NCBI GenBank assembly: GCA_008933995.1
Contig: WARS01000015.1
Location: 14,516,957 to 14,580,956, forward strand
DNA: 64,000 nucleotides
Direction: 5' to 3'
Source: Datnioides undecimradiatus
Taxonomy: Eukaryota > Chordata > Actinopteri > Lobotiformes > Datnioididae
Within the stretch, counting starts at the first letter, position 1. Every line of letters starts with the position of its first letter. Positions 42,801 to 56,200 of the stretch are shown here, piece after piece. A model generated the notes under the pieces. The model saw only the letters and a program-made list of their open reading frames with translations, searched no databases and was not told where the DNA came from. Made by a program: the position numbers and the translations under genes.

Positions 42801-45800
42801 GAGATGACCGTGCGTTGCAAGAACGTTTAATACACAGATAGAACCTAATAAAATGGCATGGTGAGGCTCCAGGTGACGTTGCCATCTTTGTTTTCCACTA
42901 CTGAAAAGAAAGTTTCTGGAAAAATTCAATAAATGCATGATCTCGCAAAAGTCGAGGAGTTATTAAATAATCTTGATCCCAGTACTGACCAAATAATTAT
43001 GGTTTTCAAGCTATGTGTTGTACAGGTGGAAACATAGATGCATCACATCACTTCGCAAAACCAAGTAAACCCATGTGGTGAAGCTGATAATAAATACAAG
43101 GCTGTAATTTGTCGTTTAGGGATCTTCCTGTTTTTGTTGTCTTCGGGTCACCTTCATCCTAATCGTACACCTACGCTTCATGCAGCGTCTGCTGTAAACC
43201 ACATTTACAAAGGAAGCTGCACAAGTTAACGCATGCTGCCACAAAACGAACGGCCTCTGTCAGCCTTAATTAACGTCCGACGGTCATTTTTATTACTGAA
43301 GTTGTTGGCAGCCAAAAGTAGGTGCAAAGAAGGTAAACAGCTGCTGTGTGTATGTTCATCCGTTTAAAATTATTAACATGACCTGAGCTTATGTCAGAAA
43401 ATCTAACAAATGGAGAGACAAATGACGAACTTCAAACCTCCCACATCAGCTTCAGCCTGTGACTCGGCAAACGACTACTGTATTTGTATCCAGATGTCTT
43501 TTTTCAAGCTTGAATCTGTCGCTTCCAGATCTTAGATGATGAGATTTCAGCAGACTTCTTCGTAGCGGTGCCAGCCATACTGACCAAGCTCGTGCCACTG
43601 AAAAACAAACTGAGGAAGAAGTTTCCAAAGAGCAAGAGAGGTAAGCCGAGCGTCCCGGCATGCATCCAGACACGTCACCCCGGTGCTTCTTGCCTGCTTT
43701 CATTCACAGAGTAAAAGCAGTTGTGTATCAGTCCGTGAGAGCCCAGACAAATTCTCTCATGTCACTTTTATCTCACCTCTTATTATTCCTCATTTAGCAG
43801 CTGACGGTTTTACTGCGGAGGCATTTAAAGCCTTTCAAGCAAAGCAAAGACAATTAAATGTCTTAAAGTGTAAATACATTCATGGCTACAGAGGACATCG
43901 GTGTTGATTGATGCTTTTCTCCGCCTCTCTCCCTGTTGACACTCAGGCTCAGTCAGCAACGACATTCCCAAGATGTTGGAGTTGTTTAAAACAGGTCATG
44001 AGTACATGGTGGAGAGCGACTGCTACGTCCGGACCCAGATAGGCACGGTACGTCTCAATGTAGAGATGAGACAAACATTTCAGCTATAGAAAAGGAGAAA
44101 ATAGATATTAAAACATGGATTTTGTTTAATTACAGCAGCACTGTCTTGTTTCATATTACTTTCTCTTCTGTGCGCAGCTCGACATGCCCAAAGAACACAT
44201 GTTAGCCAATCTGCAGACTATCCTGATCGACGTTTGCTCCCACCGACCGGCCGATATGGGTACGTCCACCAAAGCCATCCAGTCATCCAAACACGCAAGT
44301 TCAACCACTGACATAGAATTACGTCTGTAGTCTGCTGCTGAGGAGCTGACTGTAATTGTTTTGACTGCTCTTTAGGATAGAGTATCCCACTGCTGCTTGA
44401 CTTTTAGCCAGCAAAATGGTTGTTGGAGTGAAAACGCTTTCAGCGTGTGCCAGCTTTTATCTGCTGGCTGGCTTTTATTCCCTCCCCGGTTCAGTTTACA
44501 CATCTGTAGCCAGACTGTTAGAGACAACAGAGAAGAGGCCCGTAACCTGCCAGCCAGGTGTTTCGTTATTTACACAGGTTACAGTGTGTTAAACCTGTCT
44601 TTTATAGCTCAGAAACGAAAGCATTGATCTTTCCTGTAGCTACTAAACTGCATTTAGATATAAAGACATTAAAGAAAACCTCCAGTCAGCCGGGTTTCAT
44701 GCAGATTCAGGGCTGGAGAACTAAACTGGTGGAGTTTACTTCAGTGTTATATGGAAAAACAGCTTGTTCAGGCCTGAGGTGTAGTCTAAAACAGCTTTCA
44801 AACTGACTGAACGCGACTCCGGTGCCCTGCCGAGCCAGTTGCTGCTCCCTCGCAGTCCGTGAACTGAACCGAGTCAGGAAACCCACCGTTCAGTGTGTTG
44901 GACTTCATTCATTCCTGGTCTTCTGTCCGTTCGCCTTCACTTTCCATTTAATAATAAGATGCAGAATGTAATCATCAGCTAATGGACCGTCATTAGAGGG
45001 AGAGGCTTAAATGATCTCTAATATAATTGATTCTGAGCTCGCTAAATAAAATGTCATTAACAGTGGCCCCCGCTGAAGTAAAACTGCAGAGCTTTCACAA
45101 TCACTGATTGAGGACGCTTTAAAACCGGTGACCCTCTGCGACCTGGAACTTCTCATATCAAGAACTCTTTGCTTCTCCATTTATCTTGGATGTGTCTCTT
45201 GAGGACCAGTTTACCGCTGTTACTGCCAGTGTGTTTCTACTGTAGTCACTGCCTTCGACAATGTGTGGCGGTTCGTTTCTGAGACATTTCCATGAGCACA
45301 TACAGGAGACATGCATAGACCAGTTTATGGGTGGGCTGAACCACCAGGAATAATCCGGATCAAGATCTGACACAACGTACAAGAGCCAGATGTTCTTGTT
45401 CAAGAAAGTGCTGTAGTGGATGAGAGAGAAGCTAAAACGTCGGTAAAAATGTTCAGAGATCCAAAAGGATTTTCTGCATCCGTGCCAAAACCAAATGACT
45501 TGTTTCTTATGCTTAGGCTTATGGTCCTACTCTCCGCAAACTTTCCTTAGAAAATGTTAGAAAACTTCTCTGGCAGAGGTCTTTGGACTTTTTCACTCTG
45601 CTTCAGCCCAGCAGCTCTGCGTGTGCACTCACAGCAGATGCTTTAGTTTAAAGTGCTCTCAGTAAACTCTGAGTTTGTGCAGTTTTATCCCGGACGATCC
45701 CTGCGGGGCTCTTCACCGCTCACCCTGGAAGTGTTAATGCTCTGCTGCACCTGCCCGGCTGCAGCTGAGTGAAACGTCTCACTCGGTGGCTCGTCCCAGC

Positions 45801-47576
45801 CCTGCAATTTTCATCGCCGAGCAGCATTTGGCGACGAAGGCGGCGCGTGGAGCCGAGCCACCTGGGCCTTCCTGAACTCTGTCAGCGGGGAGCAGTCTTT
45901 GAGTTTGTGCCAGCAAACGTTATGCAGCAGTTCAACTCCCCGACAAGAGGCGCACGAGGACTCTGGGCGGAATTTAATTACCTCTGCACCCAGAAGTGAA
46001 GGACCAGATGATGGGAATATTTAGAATACTTACAGTTAACTTGAATTAGCTGTGTGAATAGCTGAGGGTTTATTTTCCTTTATTTCCATTAATGTCTTTT
46101 AAAGAGTCATTTGGACAGAAGCTAATGGCTGCAGCGTGGGCAGAAACCAGATGAAACCTCGCTTAAAGCCGAGAAAAGAGCGCGGAAATGCAACGCGTGG
46201 GGGGAGGGAAAGGAAAAACCCCAAAGGGCTGATGGGAATTATTCGTGACAATAACACAGCTGTGTGTTGATAAAGACCTGTGTGGAGGAAATATGAAAAA
46301 CAGGGGAAATGATGCTGAAGTAACTTCTCATAAGTACGTTTAAAGTAAATTTGGGAGAGGAGTAAAAGACTGCGGGGAATTTGTGCTTGTTTTCAAATAC
46401 GTGGGTGGGGGAGCGAGATGGAAGGCAGCTGTTTAACATAGTCTCATGCTCAGCTTCATCTGTGACGAAGTTTCCAAGCAACTCAGTTTTATTTTATTTT
46501 CAGCTTCGTTATCCAGGGAGGCTCCGGCTGTTTTCATGTTCTAAATAACTACTTACAGCGTACTTTATAGTCACGTCTTCATACACTCACCGAGCACTTC
46601 ATGAGGTCCACTTGTACAATCTTACGTGAATCGATACGACAGCTCGGCCGTGACTTCTGCTTTTACAGAGCTTGTAATTTTTCTGTTTTTTTTGTTGGCG
46701 CTGCCTGAATAGAAATGATTCAGCGTTGTACTGAGGTCGTAGTGGGTGACGGTTTTGTTCTGGAGTGCGTTACATTCAGAGGTGTTTGTAATATTCTCTC
46801 ACGTATGTAAATGAGACGGACAAGTATTAGGAACATCTCTCGGTGTAATGCAACCCAGGTCAGCACCAGCGAACCACCACTGCAATGTTAAAAATGTGGT
46901 TGAATTAGCATCTCTGACAGTGGCATTCAGAACTGACGTCATTCTGGATGCGAAGGCGTAACGTATGGCAGAGCTGCTGTATTGGATTACACTGGTGGAC
47001 TCACTGAAGAGGCCTGAGAGTGTAGAACATCTCCAGGTGACAGGACCAACAGGGTTACAGTGGCATAATATTAGAAGTTGGACATTGTTCAGTCTCTCTT
47101 TAAAAGTTACAATAATGCATATTTGCATCTAAAACTAATTGATATCGAACATTGATAGCGAACGTGACCATCTTCACTTGCCCATGAGAAGCAACAGCAG
47201 CCTAGGATTTGTTGAAACCCGCATCACTCAGCCTTTAGTGTCGTATACTTCGTTTTCATTTCAGTCTGGAGCATCAATTTTTCATCGTGTCTGCCATTTT
47301 GTCATTCCTGTCTCGCAGCTCCTTCTTGCAAACACATTTTAGCTGTTTTGAAAAGTGTTTTTGAAAATGTCCACTCCCCCTCCTGCTTTTGACTTCACAC
47401 CTCCCCTTTGCTCTTAATGATGACAGGGTTTTTTTTTTCTCTTTGCTCCCCTCTTCTTCCCCCGCCCCTCAGGACCTTTCATCGAGCGAGCCATCATCGC
47501 AAGTCACACCAGTGAAGCTCTGTGGTTCAAGAGCGAAGACCTTTTACCGAAACCAGCAGAGGAGAAGCAGAAATGA
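39851..47576 (+). CDS. mrpl1: Mitochondrial ribosomal protein L1 (uL1m)
   Basis: Coding exons 39851-39972, 40227-40494, 41815-41898, 42267-42338, 43529-43640, 43947-44047, 44178-44259 and 47473-47576 (TGA 47574-47576) give 314 aa; the human protein is 325. All introns are GT-AG with matching phases. The N-terminus is rich in R, A, T and S with no acidic residues for about 40 residues, as in a mitochondrial presequence. Family segments are RTIYDVAEAIDVLKNFQVLDFTP, NKVLVFTE, AKVALANGAVLAGGAELVQQ, ILDDEISADFFVAVP, NDIPKMLELFKTGHE and GPFIERAIIASHTSEAL. The protein binds large-subunit rRNA at the L1 stalk of the mitoribosome. An acceptor (AG 39837-39838) after a long pyrimidine tract lies just before the ATG, so a 5'UTR exon must be upstream. 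It sits between cnot6l and fras1, as in human. Confidence 0.94.
46584..47080. repeat. Degenerate dispersed repeat in the last mrpl1 intron
   Basis: The left end, ACACTCACCGAGCACTTCATG, followed by 'aggtccacttgtacaat', resembles a very common fish repeat end that reads roughly CACTCACCGGCCACTTTATT with 'aggtacacc'. Further right, 'gacaagtattaggaacatctc' and 'ggtcagcaccagcgaaccacc' also look like dispersed repeat sequence. The family and exact borders come from memory and are uncertain. Confidence 0.4.
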
Positions 47577-47612
47577 CCCATATCAGATTGTATATATATA
47601 TTCCCTGTATTG

Positions 47613-47618
47613 AATAAA
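47613..47618 (+). other. mrpl1: Polyadenylation signal of mrpl1
   Basis: AATAAA 37 bp after the mrpl1 stop, followed by GTATTTGTGTTGAGTTTGG, a GT-rich downstream element. The 3'UTR is therefore only about 60 nt. Confidence 0.85.
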
Positions 47619-48282
47619 GTATTTGTGTTGAGTTTGGCTCCTGAGCACTGGAACCTATTGTTTAAAAAAACCCAGGAGGGTAAAAAGAGGATGAAACGCT
47701 GAAGGTGACCAGGAGAGAAAAGGGACTTTTATTAATAATCACCTACCACAGCCCATAAATCAGCTCATATCTGTTACTGTTTTACGGGACATCTGGAGGT
47801 CATAAAACAGATTTCACTGTTTTATCTGAACCGATGCTTGTAAAATATTTGAAATCCAGCTGTTTACTCTCATCCAGAGCGCATTTGTTGCAGATGTAAG
47901 TCATGTTTGTATTTGGCCTTTAGGAATTCATTTCCTGTTTTCTTTTGAAATTCTTTTCATTTAAAGTTCAATCAAACCACTGCTAGTGAGAGTTTTTCTA
48001 AGTTTGACTAGTGTTAGATTATTATTTTTGTATTTTTTCTGCAGACTTCAGATTCCAGATGTCCTTGACTCTGATAAAGTACATCTTGTAGGACAAAAAC
48101 ACTTAAGTGTTTTCTTGGTGTGATGTAAAATCATTAAACCATTCTGTTATCAGGTGGGTATAAGATCGTCTCTGTTAGGTGTCCAAACCTGGAGATCATC
48201 CTGAATGGACAGCAGTCCCCCTGTTCATTCTTATTGAGCTGTTGCTTCATTCACAGGTCCATCTTGAACACCTCTGTCCTTC

Positions 48283-48419
48283 TATCTCAAGGAAATTGAA
48301 TCGAACGCAACTGGACTTGGTTATATGTCTTTGAAGACGTTTCGCCTCATCCAAGAGGCTTCATCAGTTCATGCTCATCGGACTAGGCTGGACTAGTTCG
48401 ATTCAATTTCCTTGGGATA
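48283..48419. mobile_element. Short foldback (MITE-like) element
   Basis: The perfect 19-bp inverted repeats CAAGGAAATTGAATCGAAC (48288-48306) and GTTCGATTCAATTTCCTTG (48396-48414) extend to 24 bp with one mismatch and enclose 89 bp. The interior holds the near-palindrome 'gaagacgtttcgcctcatccaagaggcttc', which I recognise as part of a sequence dispersed in fish genomes. The element has no coding capacity and would depend on another element's transposase. No clear target-site duplication was identified. Confidence 0.65.
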
Positions 48420-49844
48420 ACTATGACCTGGATGAATGAGAATATCCACAGGCCTCCCTCTGTCCTACTTTTGTGTACTATTGGTGTGATAGTAGTCCTT
48501 GTTTGGATTCTTTAGCTGCAATGAAGGAAAATCTTGTGTTTCCAACTTTGTGGCCAAACACAACAGTTCACTTGTGTCCCTTTTCATCATGCCCATGTCT
48601 CTGTGCACAAAGCCAAGCAAAGAAGTGTTTTTTCCAGTTTGCTGTGGAAGAACTGACCTCCTGCGCCTCTAACCTCCTATGGGATGAGCTGGAATTGATC
48701 TCATCGCCCGGTGTTGGACCTCATGGATGCTCCTGCGCTGAATGGGAGGAAGTTGCCGCAGCCGTGTTCGTCACCTGGAGGAAAGCCTGAAGCTAGACGA
48801 GTGGAGGACGTCACAGCAGCAGGTGTGTAGTGCTAGCGTGCTTGAACTGACTGCAATTTACTGTGGTCTATTTACAACAAGTTAGCACATCTCAGGTGTA
48901 GTGTTACCATCTAAACACCAGGAGTCAGTATTGATACGGCCTGTGCTGCTGACCCCCCTGCGGAAATGAATCGAGGGCTTTCTGCAACCTGTTGCAGCTA
49001 AAAGCATCCCAAGTACGAGCACTGCTGCAAAAGATAAGTCTGATTTTCTCAGAATAACACAATAATTAATAATTGACCTTCTGTGGTACCAGTAAGGGAT
49101 TTTCTCATTTAAAGGCTTGTGCAGCCCCATCATTCAATGTACTCTTTCATAATCCACAGCCATTTTGCGACCTTCATTGTATTGTTACAGAAGTATACTT
49201 GTTGGTCCTGCTGGTGTGGAAAAATAACCTCGGATGCGTCTCTGAGGCTGTTAAAGTTGCTGAAAATGACTGACCGGACTTAAAAAGTTCTCAACAGTTC
49301 ATCAGTTCATCAGTCCAACCCCCGACTCCCTGAGTCACTGCTCACATACTGGAGGAAAAACCCAGTGATGAAGATTCATGTTAACCCAGCAGCAAAACTG
49401 AAGGGATTTTCATCAGGCGGTCTGTTCATAAATAAAACTGAAGCCTGCAATGTTTAGTTCAGTTTTTCTTTATTTTTAGTCCTTGAGCTCCTCCAGCAGT
49501 TTTTTTTTTCCAAAATTGAATTGTGCTTTTATTAATTCATTTTTAGGATTAAGAGCCGGAAGTTAAACCAGTGAATTGAAGCTTTGACTGAGAGCTGTTT
49601 CTATATTAACATAATGCTGTTGTCTCTCCTCACCCAAAAGCATTACTTCTAACACCCACTGCAGCTCTGCACAACATCAGATGTTTGCATGAGCTGCTAA
49701 CCACATGCAGGGCATCTTTGAGAAGGTAACACATTATATTTGTCCCATACCACACTGAGAGTATTTACGAAGTGTGTGTGTTGAATTAGCGCAGCATACA
49801 ATTACACACCCATCCTTCTGATGCCGTGCACGTTAGTATTCAGT

Positions 49845-49920
49845 GTTAAGATTGAGACAAGTTGGAACGTTTATTGGTCCCTGCGGGGAAATCAGGCTGC
49901 TGCAGCAGCTAATGTAATAG
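49845..49920. repeat. Possible LINE-like remnant
   Basis: 'gtttattggtccctgcggggaaatcaggctgctgcagcagc' resembles a common fish repeat motif of the form TTTATTGATCCCTGNGGGGAAATT followed by CAG-rich sequence. The family is not assigned. Confidence 0.3.
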
Positions 49921-50224
49921 GATTTGGCAGTGGAGAGGAGAGAAATGAGACTATAGAATGAGGCAATGAAAATTGTGGAAATAGTAAAAATGATGAAATT
50001 GACCCCAATGAGTTTGCTGTTAACAAGCAGGAGCTCCATAAAAGTTGTTTGTTGTGCTGCCAGTTTGAGTCTTATAGACCTCCTTCGTTCATAAATGTTT
50101 GCAGTCTGTTACTCCATTCAGATTTTCCATATTGTTATTTGTAACTGTAACCTAGTCTATTCTGCACATGTGACGTCTTTGGCATGTTTTGTCTGAAACA
50201 TGTCGGCCTCCACTGTTGTTCCCC

Positions 50225-50320
50225 CCAGAGGTTTCTTCCTGTTTAAACCTGTTAAAAGGTGACAGTGAAGCCCTCCGAGGCAAGTCTGTAACTGAAATAA
50301 AGCTGACTTGACTTGTAGCG
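50225..50320 (+). repeat. Possible LINE 3' tail remnant
   Basis: 'cagaggtttcttcctgtttaaacctgttaaaaggtgacagtg' with downstream 'gaaataaagctgacttgacttg' resembles the 3' end of a widespread fish non-LTR retrotransposon family (AGAGGTTTCTTCCTGTTAAA, ending in short TTGAAT-like tandem units). It is truncated and diverged. Confidence 0.45.
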
Positions 50321-52637
50321 CTGGACCAAAAACAGATCATTTGATTTCACTTGTTCATTTGATATGTATTTTAATTGTCATCATATAGCCACGATCTGCC
50401 GGCACACAGCTTGGGTGGTCATTGTGTTGAAACATGCCTGACACACGTTGTTGCAGTGATTAGTCTGTTAGTTGATTAGTTCAAGGGCAAAACATGACTT
50501 GGCGTCCTTTTTTGGCATATATTCAAGTAAAAATACCCAAACGTTTGTCGTTTCAACTTCTCCTTTATTTGGTCCTAAATTCCTAAAATAAAAGAAAAGT
50601 ATATGAATAGATATGAATAATGTCTTAATAACAACTTTGACAGTCGGACCACTGAGATTAGTCTAAAGAAAGACTTGTGTCACTGTGTCAATCATTCCCC
50701 CCTTTCACTTTATGTACCCTCACCCCCATCCAACCCCCCACAATCTCTCTCTCTCTCAAACTTAACAGCATCTGAGAAACACATTGTCACAAAAACATGA
50801 ACAAGCTCATTTGAACTATTTCTCTCAAAGTAACATAGTGAGAAAAAAGACAATGGTATGGAAAAAGTACCTTCAATAACTCTTTAAAAGTATGTAATTT
50901 ATGTTATTTATCTTTATGTCATTAGTGGGAAAATGTCTCCGTGATCACAGCCATGAGATGTGAGGGTGAACCCAGTTTAGGTCCCTGTACCCTCCTTATT
51001 AAATCTGACCTCAAAGTGAGAAATAAAGTGTGAGTGGAATTATGAGCTGACTCAACATGAAGTGTCAAAATGATGACGGTGAAAGACTTCCTAACAGGGA
51101 ACGCGCATTAATTATTCTCCCTGATTCCTGGTCCTGTTGTCAGGATCGCAGACTGAGGGTCAAGGTTTAGCCAAATTTTTTAATCTTCCACCTGCGTCAC
51201 CGGGTCCTTGTTATAAATAGTTGCAGGGTGCAGACAGGCGCAGCATTAAAGCAGAAGAAAGAAGGCTTGTTCAAAGGCAAAACTGATTCTGATCCCTGTT
51301 TTTGGCAGAGGACAAAAGGCCCGAGTAGAGATCGGGTTACTGCCATGTGACACTGAGGAATCTCAGTCCTACACTCCCTCTGATTAAACATTACACTCAC
51401 AGACAGAGAGACCTGCAGACATCCCATAATATACAGACATCAGCTGAATTAAACACCCTGCAGCTAGAATGGGATCACAGTAAGTCCAGCAGAAATCATA
51501 TTGAAAGCAACATACTGTATAATAATAGACAACAAGTGAACTGGAAAAGCTCTGCAAAGTCCCTGCAGGAACGATTACAGAAAAACAACACACATGAGTA
51601 AATGTATGCAGGCTAATGTCTAATGGTAATATTAAATGATGTCAATATAAAATATTAACATTTGTAACTGTAATTGATAAAGCTGTTGTTTAGTAAGATA
51701 GAGCAACCACGAGCTGCTTGCAGAGGTGTGATAGTAATGCACAGGCGATGAAACTAACACAAAGTATGATAAAGTTATAATGAATCCAATATAATTAAAT
51801 GATCCCAATGACACCAAATGAAGAAGAATTCTTCAGGGAAGTTTATGCTGATATAAAAACTCTAACGTCCATGTGGTTATGTCAAAGTTATGAGTTTCAT
51901 ACGTGCATGAGCTGTGAGGGGTTCACAGCGTTTTAGAGGCTCACAGAACTAAAACTGTTCAGTGTTACACAAATGAAAAAAGAATGAAATGACTCAAAAG
52001 TAAGTCTAGAGACTGAGCATTGTTTTCTGGTAATTCTCTTGTGAGTCTTCACATCCTTAATGGTCCTGACCAATGATTTGCAACCACTTTGAAGAATTTT
52101 GAATAATATAAATGCCATAAAGTGCAATATGCTCACCCAAAACTCACTGGACACTTTACATTACATATATGTAGGAATAGGATAAAAACATAATTGTAGG
52201 TATAATGCCATGACGGGAGATAAAGTCACCACAAAGTCCCTCCAGGAAACCAGTAATGATATAACTGGGGATAAAACCACCATAAAGTGCGTTAAAGTCA
52301 CTATAAACACACCATAAAAGTCAGTGTGGAGCACCACGGAGAGATCCCTAAAGCTATATAACAGTAAATAAAAGACGCCATGGTGATAAAATTGTGTTTA
52401 AGTATGACAGAGTGAAACTTCACAGAGCTCCAAACCGACACCGTGGCAACAATCAGTGATTTATCATTTATGTACAGCTCAGATTTCCTGCTGTAAACGG
52501 GATCAACGTGATGAATCCCTCTGATGATCTTATATTCATTCATCACCCAAATTCCTCCAAAAACGAATTCTTTCCCTCAGGTTTTAATCCCCGAGGAGCG
52601 GAGTCCCCATCATGCGAGATTATGATATCTGCGAGGT

Positions 52638-52660
52638 GGGTGGTGGGGTGGGGGTGGGGG
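52638..52660 (+). promoter_or_regulatory. G-quadruplex-type motif upstream of fras1
   Basis: Four G-runs (38-40, 45-48, 50-54 and 56-60, counted from 52600) are separated by loops of 4, 1 and 1 nt. This fits the usual intramolecular quadruplex pattern. A purine-only (GAA)n-rich stretch follows to about 52768. It lies about 0.6 kb before the fras1 ATG. Confidence 0.5.
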
Positions 52661-52769
52661 AAGCGCAGAGGAGAGGTGGGACGTCCTCCTGGAGAGAGGA
52701 GGGGAGGACGAACAAGAAAAGAAGAAGAAGAAGAGGGAGCGGGGGGGCTCGGGGACGAGAGAAGAAGCC

Positions 52770-53265
52770 CGCTGCACCGCAAGAAGTGACTTCAAACATT
52801 TGCTGCGCTGAGCGCTGAAAGTCAGACCGCTTCTCCGTCCTTCTTCGTCATGCGCCTCGGCTTTTAAAAGCGTCCCGGCTGCTGCCTCTGCCGCTGGGGG
52901 AGACAACAAATCACCTTGCATCTTGTGCTTTTTAAAGAAAATTTGGTAGAGTTTTGTGCCTGACCGGCAGAGCAGTGAGCAGGCGGAGAAGGAGGAGGTG
53001 GATACTTCTCCAGGTTTCGGGACTGCGCAGCATTCCAGCCCGGAGCGCAGCGCTCAGGAGTCGGACCCGGCGCGCTCCTTGTCTCCGCTCCCGCTCCTGA
53101 TACAGGATTCCTGGATCTCTCCTGGTTGTTTCCTCGTACATCGGGACATCAATAATGCACCCAGTGAGAACTGCCTTCATTTGAGCTCGAGAGAGAAACA
53201 GAAACAGATCGCGCGTTTCCTCCCACTGACTGGATTTGGATTTAATGCCCTTTTTGGCTGCGACC
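52770..53265 (+). promoter_or_regulatory. fras1: Probable promoter and 5'UTR of fras1
   Basis: GC-rich stretch leading to the fras1 start codon. There is no TATA box in a clear position. An in-frame TGA at 53227-53229 shows that the coding sequence begins after it. The transcription start cannot be placed from sequence alone. Confidence 0.4.
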
Positions 53266-56200
53266 ATGGGTGGATTGTGGATATTTGTTGGCGCTCTGGC
53301 TGGGATCCTCACAGTCCCCCGTGGGATACATGGTTGGTATTTTTGGTGTCTTTTTTTTTTACCAAACCAGTTGTTCGGGTTGTTATGTAGGTCAGGGGTT
53401 ACTAGGGACCACCATGCACACTCACGTTAGACTTAGAGACCCCAAATTTGATCAGATTAAGATCCATAGCGGCCACTTTTCAGCACTCAGTCACTAATCT
53501 GTGCAGGCTGCACATAGAAATCTTGTAGGGGAATGAAAGTTGTGGCCAACTGTCGGTTACTTTTCTGTTTGAAACCAATTCATCCAGGCAACAGTGAAGG
53601 TCATTTCTTACTCAAGTTAGGACCACCTGAACAGGTTGCTGTTTCCCAGGGATAAGGGCAGAGATTTAAACTAGTGCCATACCAACATCAGGGTTTGCAG
53701 AGCTGCAGGTTGTGAATTTAAAGACAAGATTTCTGAATGAGCAAGGCCACCTGAGATCAATTTAACAGACGGGTATTTATCATCAAGTGGAGATTTATCT
53801 GTTGATGATGCTTACAAAGCACCACCTGTGCCCAGATTAGTCAAATCTGTCCTCATTTTGTTATGTTGTGCCCAGCCCCTGAAAAGCAGTGATAAGGTGA
53901 AAATACATCTAAACATCTCTAAAACTGGACAGAATCTATTTCAGCTGTGAGTTAGAATCAGCTCTGCGCTGATAAACAGCTGTTGAAACAACAGCGGTAC
54001 GTGTCCGGGATTTGAGCCTGGATGGAAAATTTTGCTCACATTTCACTAAAAGTCATATCTCTTGATGCGCAGACCTCCAAATCAACTCCTAATGAGACAG
54101 AAGCAGAGTTAAACTTCAAAGTCACTTAGAAAAGTCCAATTCAGGGAATATATGGACTGGAGTAAGTTCAGGAACCTGCCTCAGGATGTCCTTATCAAAC
54201 CAAAATAATCTAGGTGACTGAGACTAAAATTCTCCTCAGCGATGACGATCCTGCAGATGCTCTATCGCGCAAACTGTAAAGGAATCCGAATTGAAAAGCA
54301 ACACATGAAGTAGACTTGTTGTCTGAGTTGTTGTGCATATTCACTCTCTCAAATGGCTCGCACACATCTTTAAATCTGATCCTGCTTGTGGCCTCAGTGC
54401 CATTTAAATATTCATAACTCTGCATCAAATCTAAAAGGTTTGTCCATGCACAGCTACAGTATTCCCATCAGAGGGGTTATAATGCATAAGACTGTGAGGA
54501 GCAGAATCTAAAGCAGGTCTGCGCAGCTGTTACTGAACTGACCCATTCAAGGTTTCACTTCATTTCTCATATCAAACTCAAGCTTGTTAATATCACAGCT
54601 CCGCTACCCACGGGGAAGAACCACGCTGCATGTTGAAATCTGGAAGGGGAAAGTTTCTCTTCTTACATGTAGCAGCAGTTTTTTTTTCGTTTTCCGAAAA
54701 TCATTAGCATCCTCTCTTCATCTCGGCATGCGTCCAATCTGCTTGGCAGAACTTGCTTCAATAAAATTCAAACTTTTATGAAGCAAGATACTCCTTCGCC
54801 TGCTTTCGCTGAGAAGAGAGCACGTTGGCGTTGGCAAGCGAAGCAAGATAGTTATAAAAGTTGAAATGTTATCGACATTAAGTTGTGCTTGGTGGATTGG
54901 ATGGATGGTGAGATGAAGAGAGGACTTTCTGTACAAATGTTGTGTGATTGCAGTGTGTAAATTTGAATGCGACTGTGAGCATCTGCAGGATTATTACTCC
55001 TCACCAAACAGGATTATATCTCCACTCATCTAGGAGAGTGATTGATTGATGCTGACAGGCCGCATAGGTTGAGCGTTGGTGGAGGCGAATAACTGAACTT
55101 GGTCCAGCAGTGGTCTTCTTTAAAACTTTTAGCCCCTTCTGTTCTCTGAAGCATTGATTTGGTGATTTGCAGGTTAAGTTACATTTAGCTGTTGTTAGAA
55201 GACACTTTTAAATGACTTGATTTCAGTGTAAAGCATTTCAATGTTCAAATATAACCACTGAAAAATTGTTAAAAACATTTACTTTTAAACAAAATTTAGC
55301 CCAGCTTTGAGTCTTTTCACCCGTAAATCACCAAATCATAGCTTTCTGGGATGCAAACACAACAAGAGGCTGTTTGGAGGAAAGTGCTGCTTTCCCTGCA
55401 TCACAAACAGTTAAACACTTGATGATGTATAATTGAAGCAAAAATCCTCTCCGGTGAAGAGTGCTCATTCAAAAATCCTATCAAATTAATGTTTGTGCGA
55501 TAAGAAAGGCTCCTGACTGCAAGGTAATCAAGCTGTGAAAGGCAGCATTTATGGGTGATTGTAGGGAAATTGTTCAGGTTTGAGGTTTGCCAAGAGTGGA
55601 AGTTGCCAGACGCTGATAATTTTTAAAGTAGCATGACATTTCAAGGGTGATGTTTTATCGTCATCACAAGTTCGTTATCTAATTTCTTGAAATAAAAAAC
55701 AGCGGTGGTTAAAATATGTTGATTAATCTACATATTTTCTCATTTTTGTGCTCTTCTTTCATGCCAATTTCTCTCAAGGCTGAGAGGAACAACTCCATAA
55801 TGAAACTCACTGAGACCATGATTATCCCAAACTAATGAGACGTTGAAGGCTTGATCACAAGGAAACAGTGTTTGATACCTCGAGATTCTTTTAATTAAGA
55901 ATCACCCTGTGAAAATGGGCTTTAAAACTTAAAGGAAAAATGCATTTAATGTTTTCGCAATCCTCCGCAACCTTCCGCCATGTACCACACCTCCATTCAG
56001 AATTTATACATTTGTACAGTTATCTCAAAGGTCTTTCCTCCCCCAATCTGTGTCATATCCAAAACATGAAGGTATATGTGGAATAAGAGAAGGGTTATTC
56101 CAGAAATATCTCAAAAAGTATTTCCTTTCACTTTGGAAGTACTTTAAACAAAATGGGAATACAGTCCATGTTTTCATTTGAATCTGAAACCTGGGTTTTA

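Larger units (their letters stand above)
47640..52600. other. Intergenic DNA between mrpl1 and fras1
   Basis: No supported gene. It contains the foldback element at 48283-48419, LINE-like remnants near 49845-49920 and 50225-50320, and a short (CT)n run near 50743-50757. Small ORFs such as 48473-48790 show no recognisable domain. Confidence 0.5.

Noticed and set aside
46930..46945. Second TGACGTCA-type CRE in the mrpl1 intron
   Set aside because: It lies within a degenerate dispersed repeat and far from any promoter, so it is probably coincidental.
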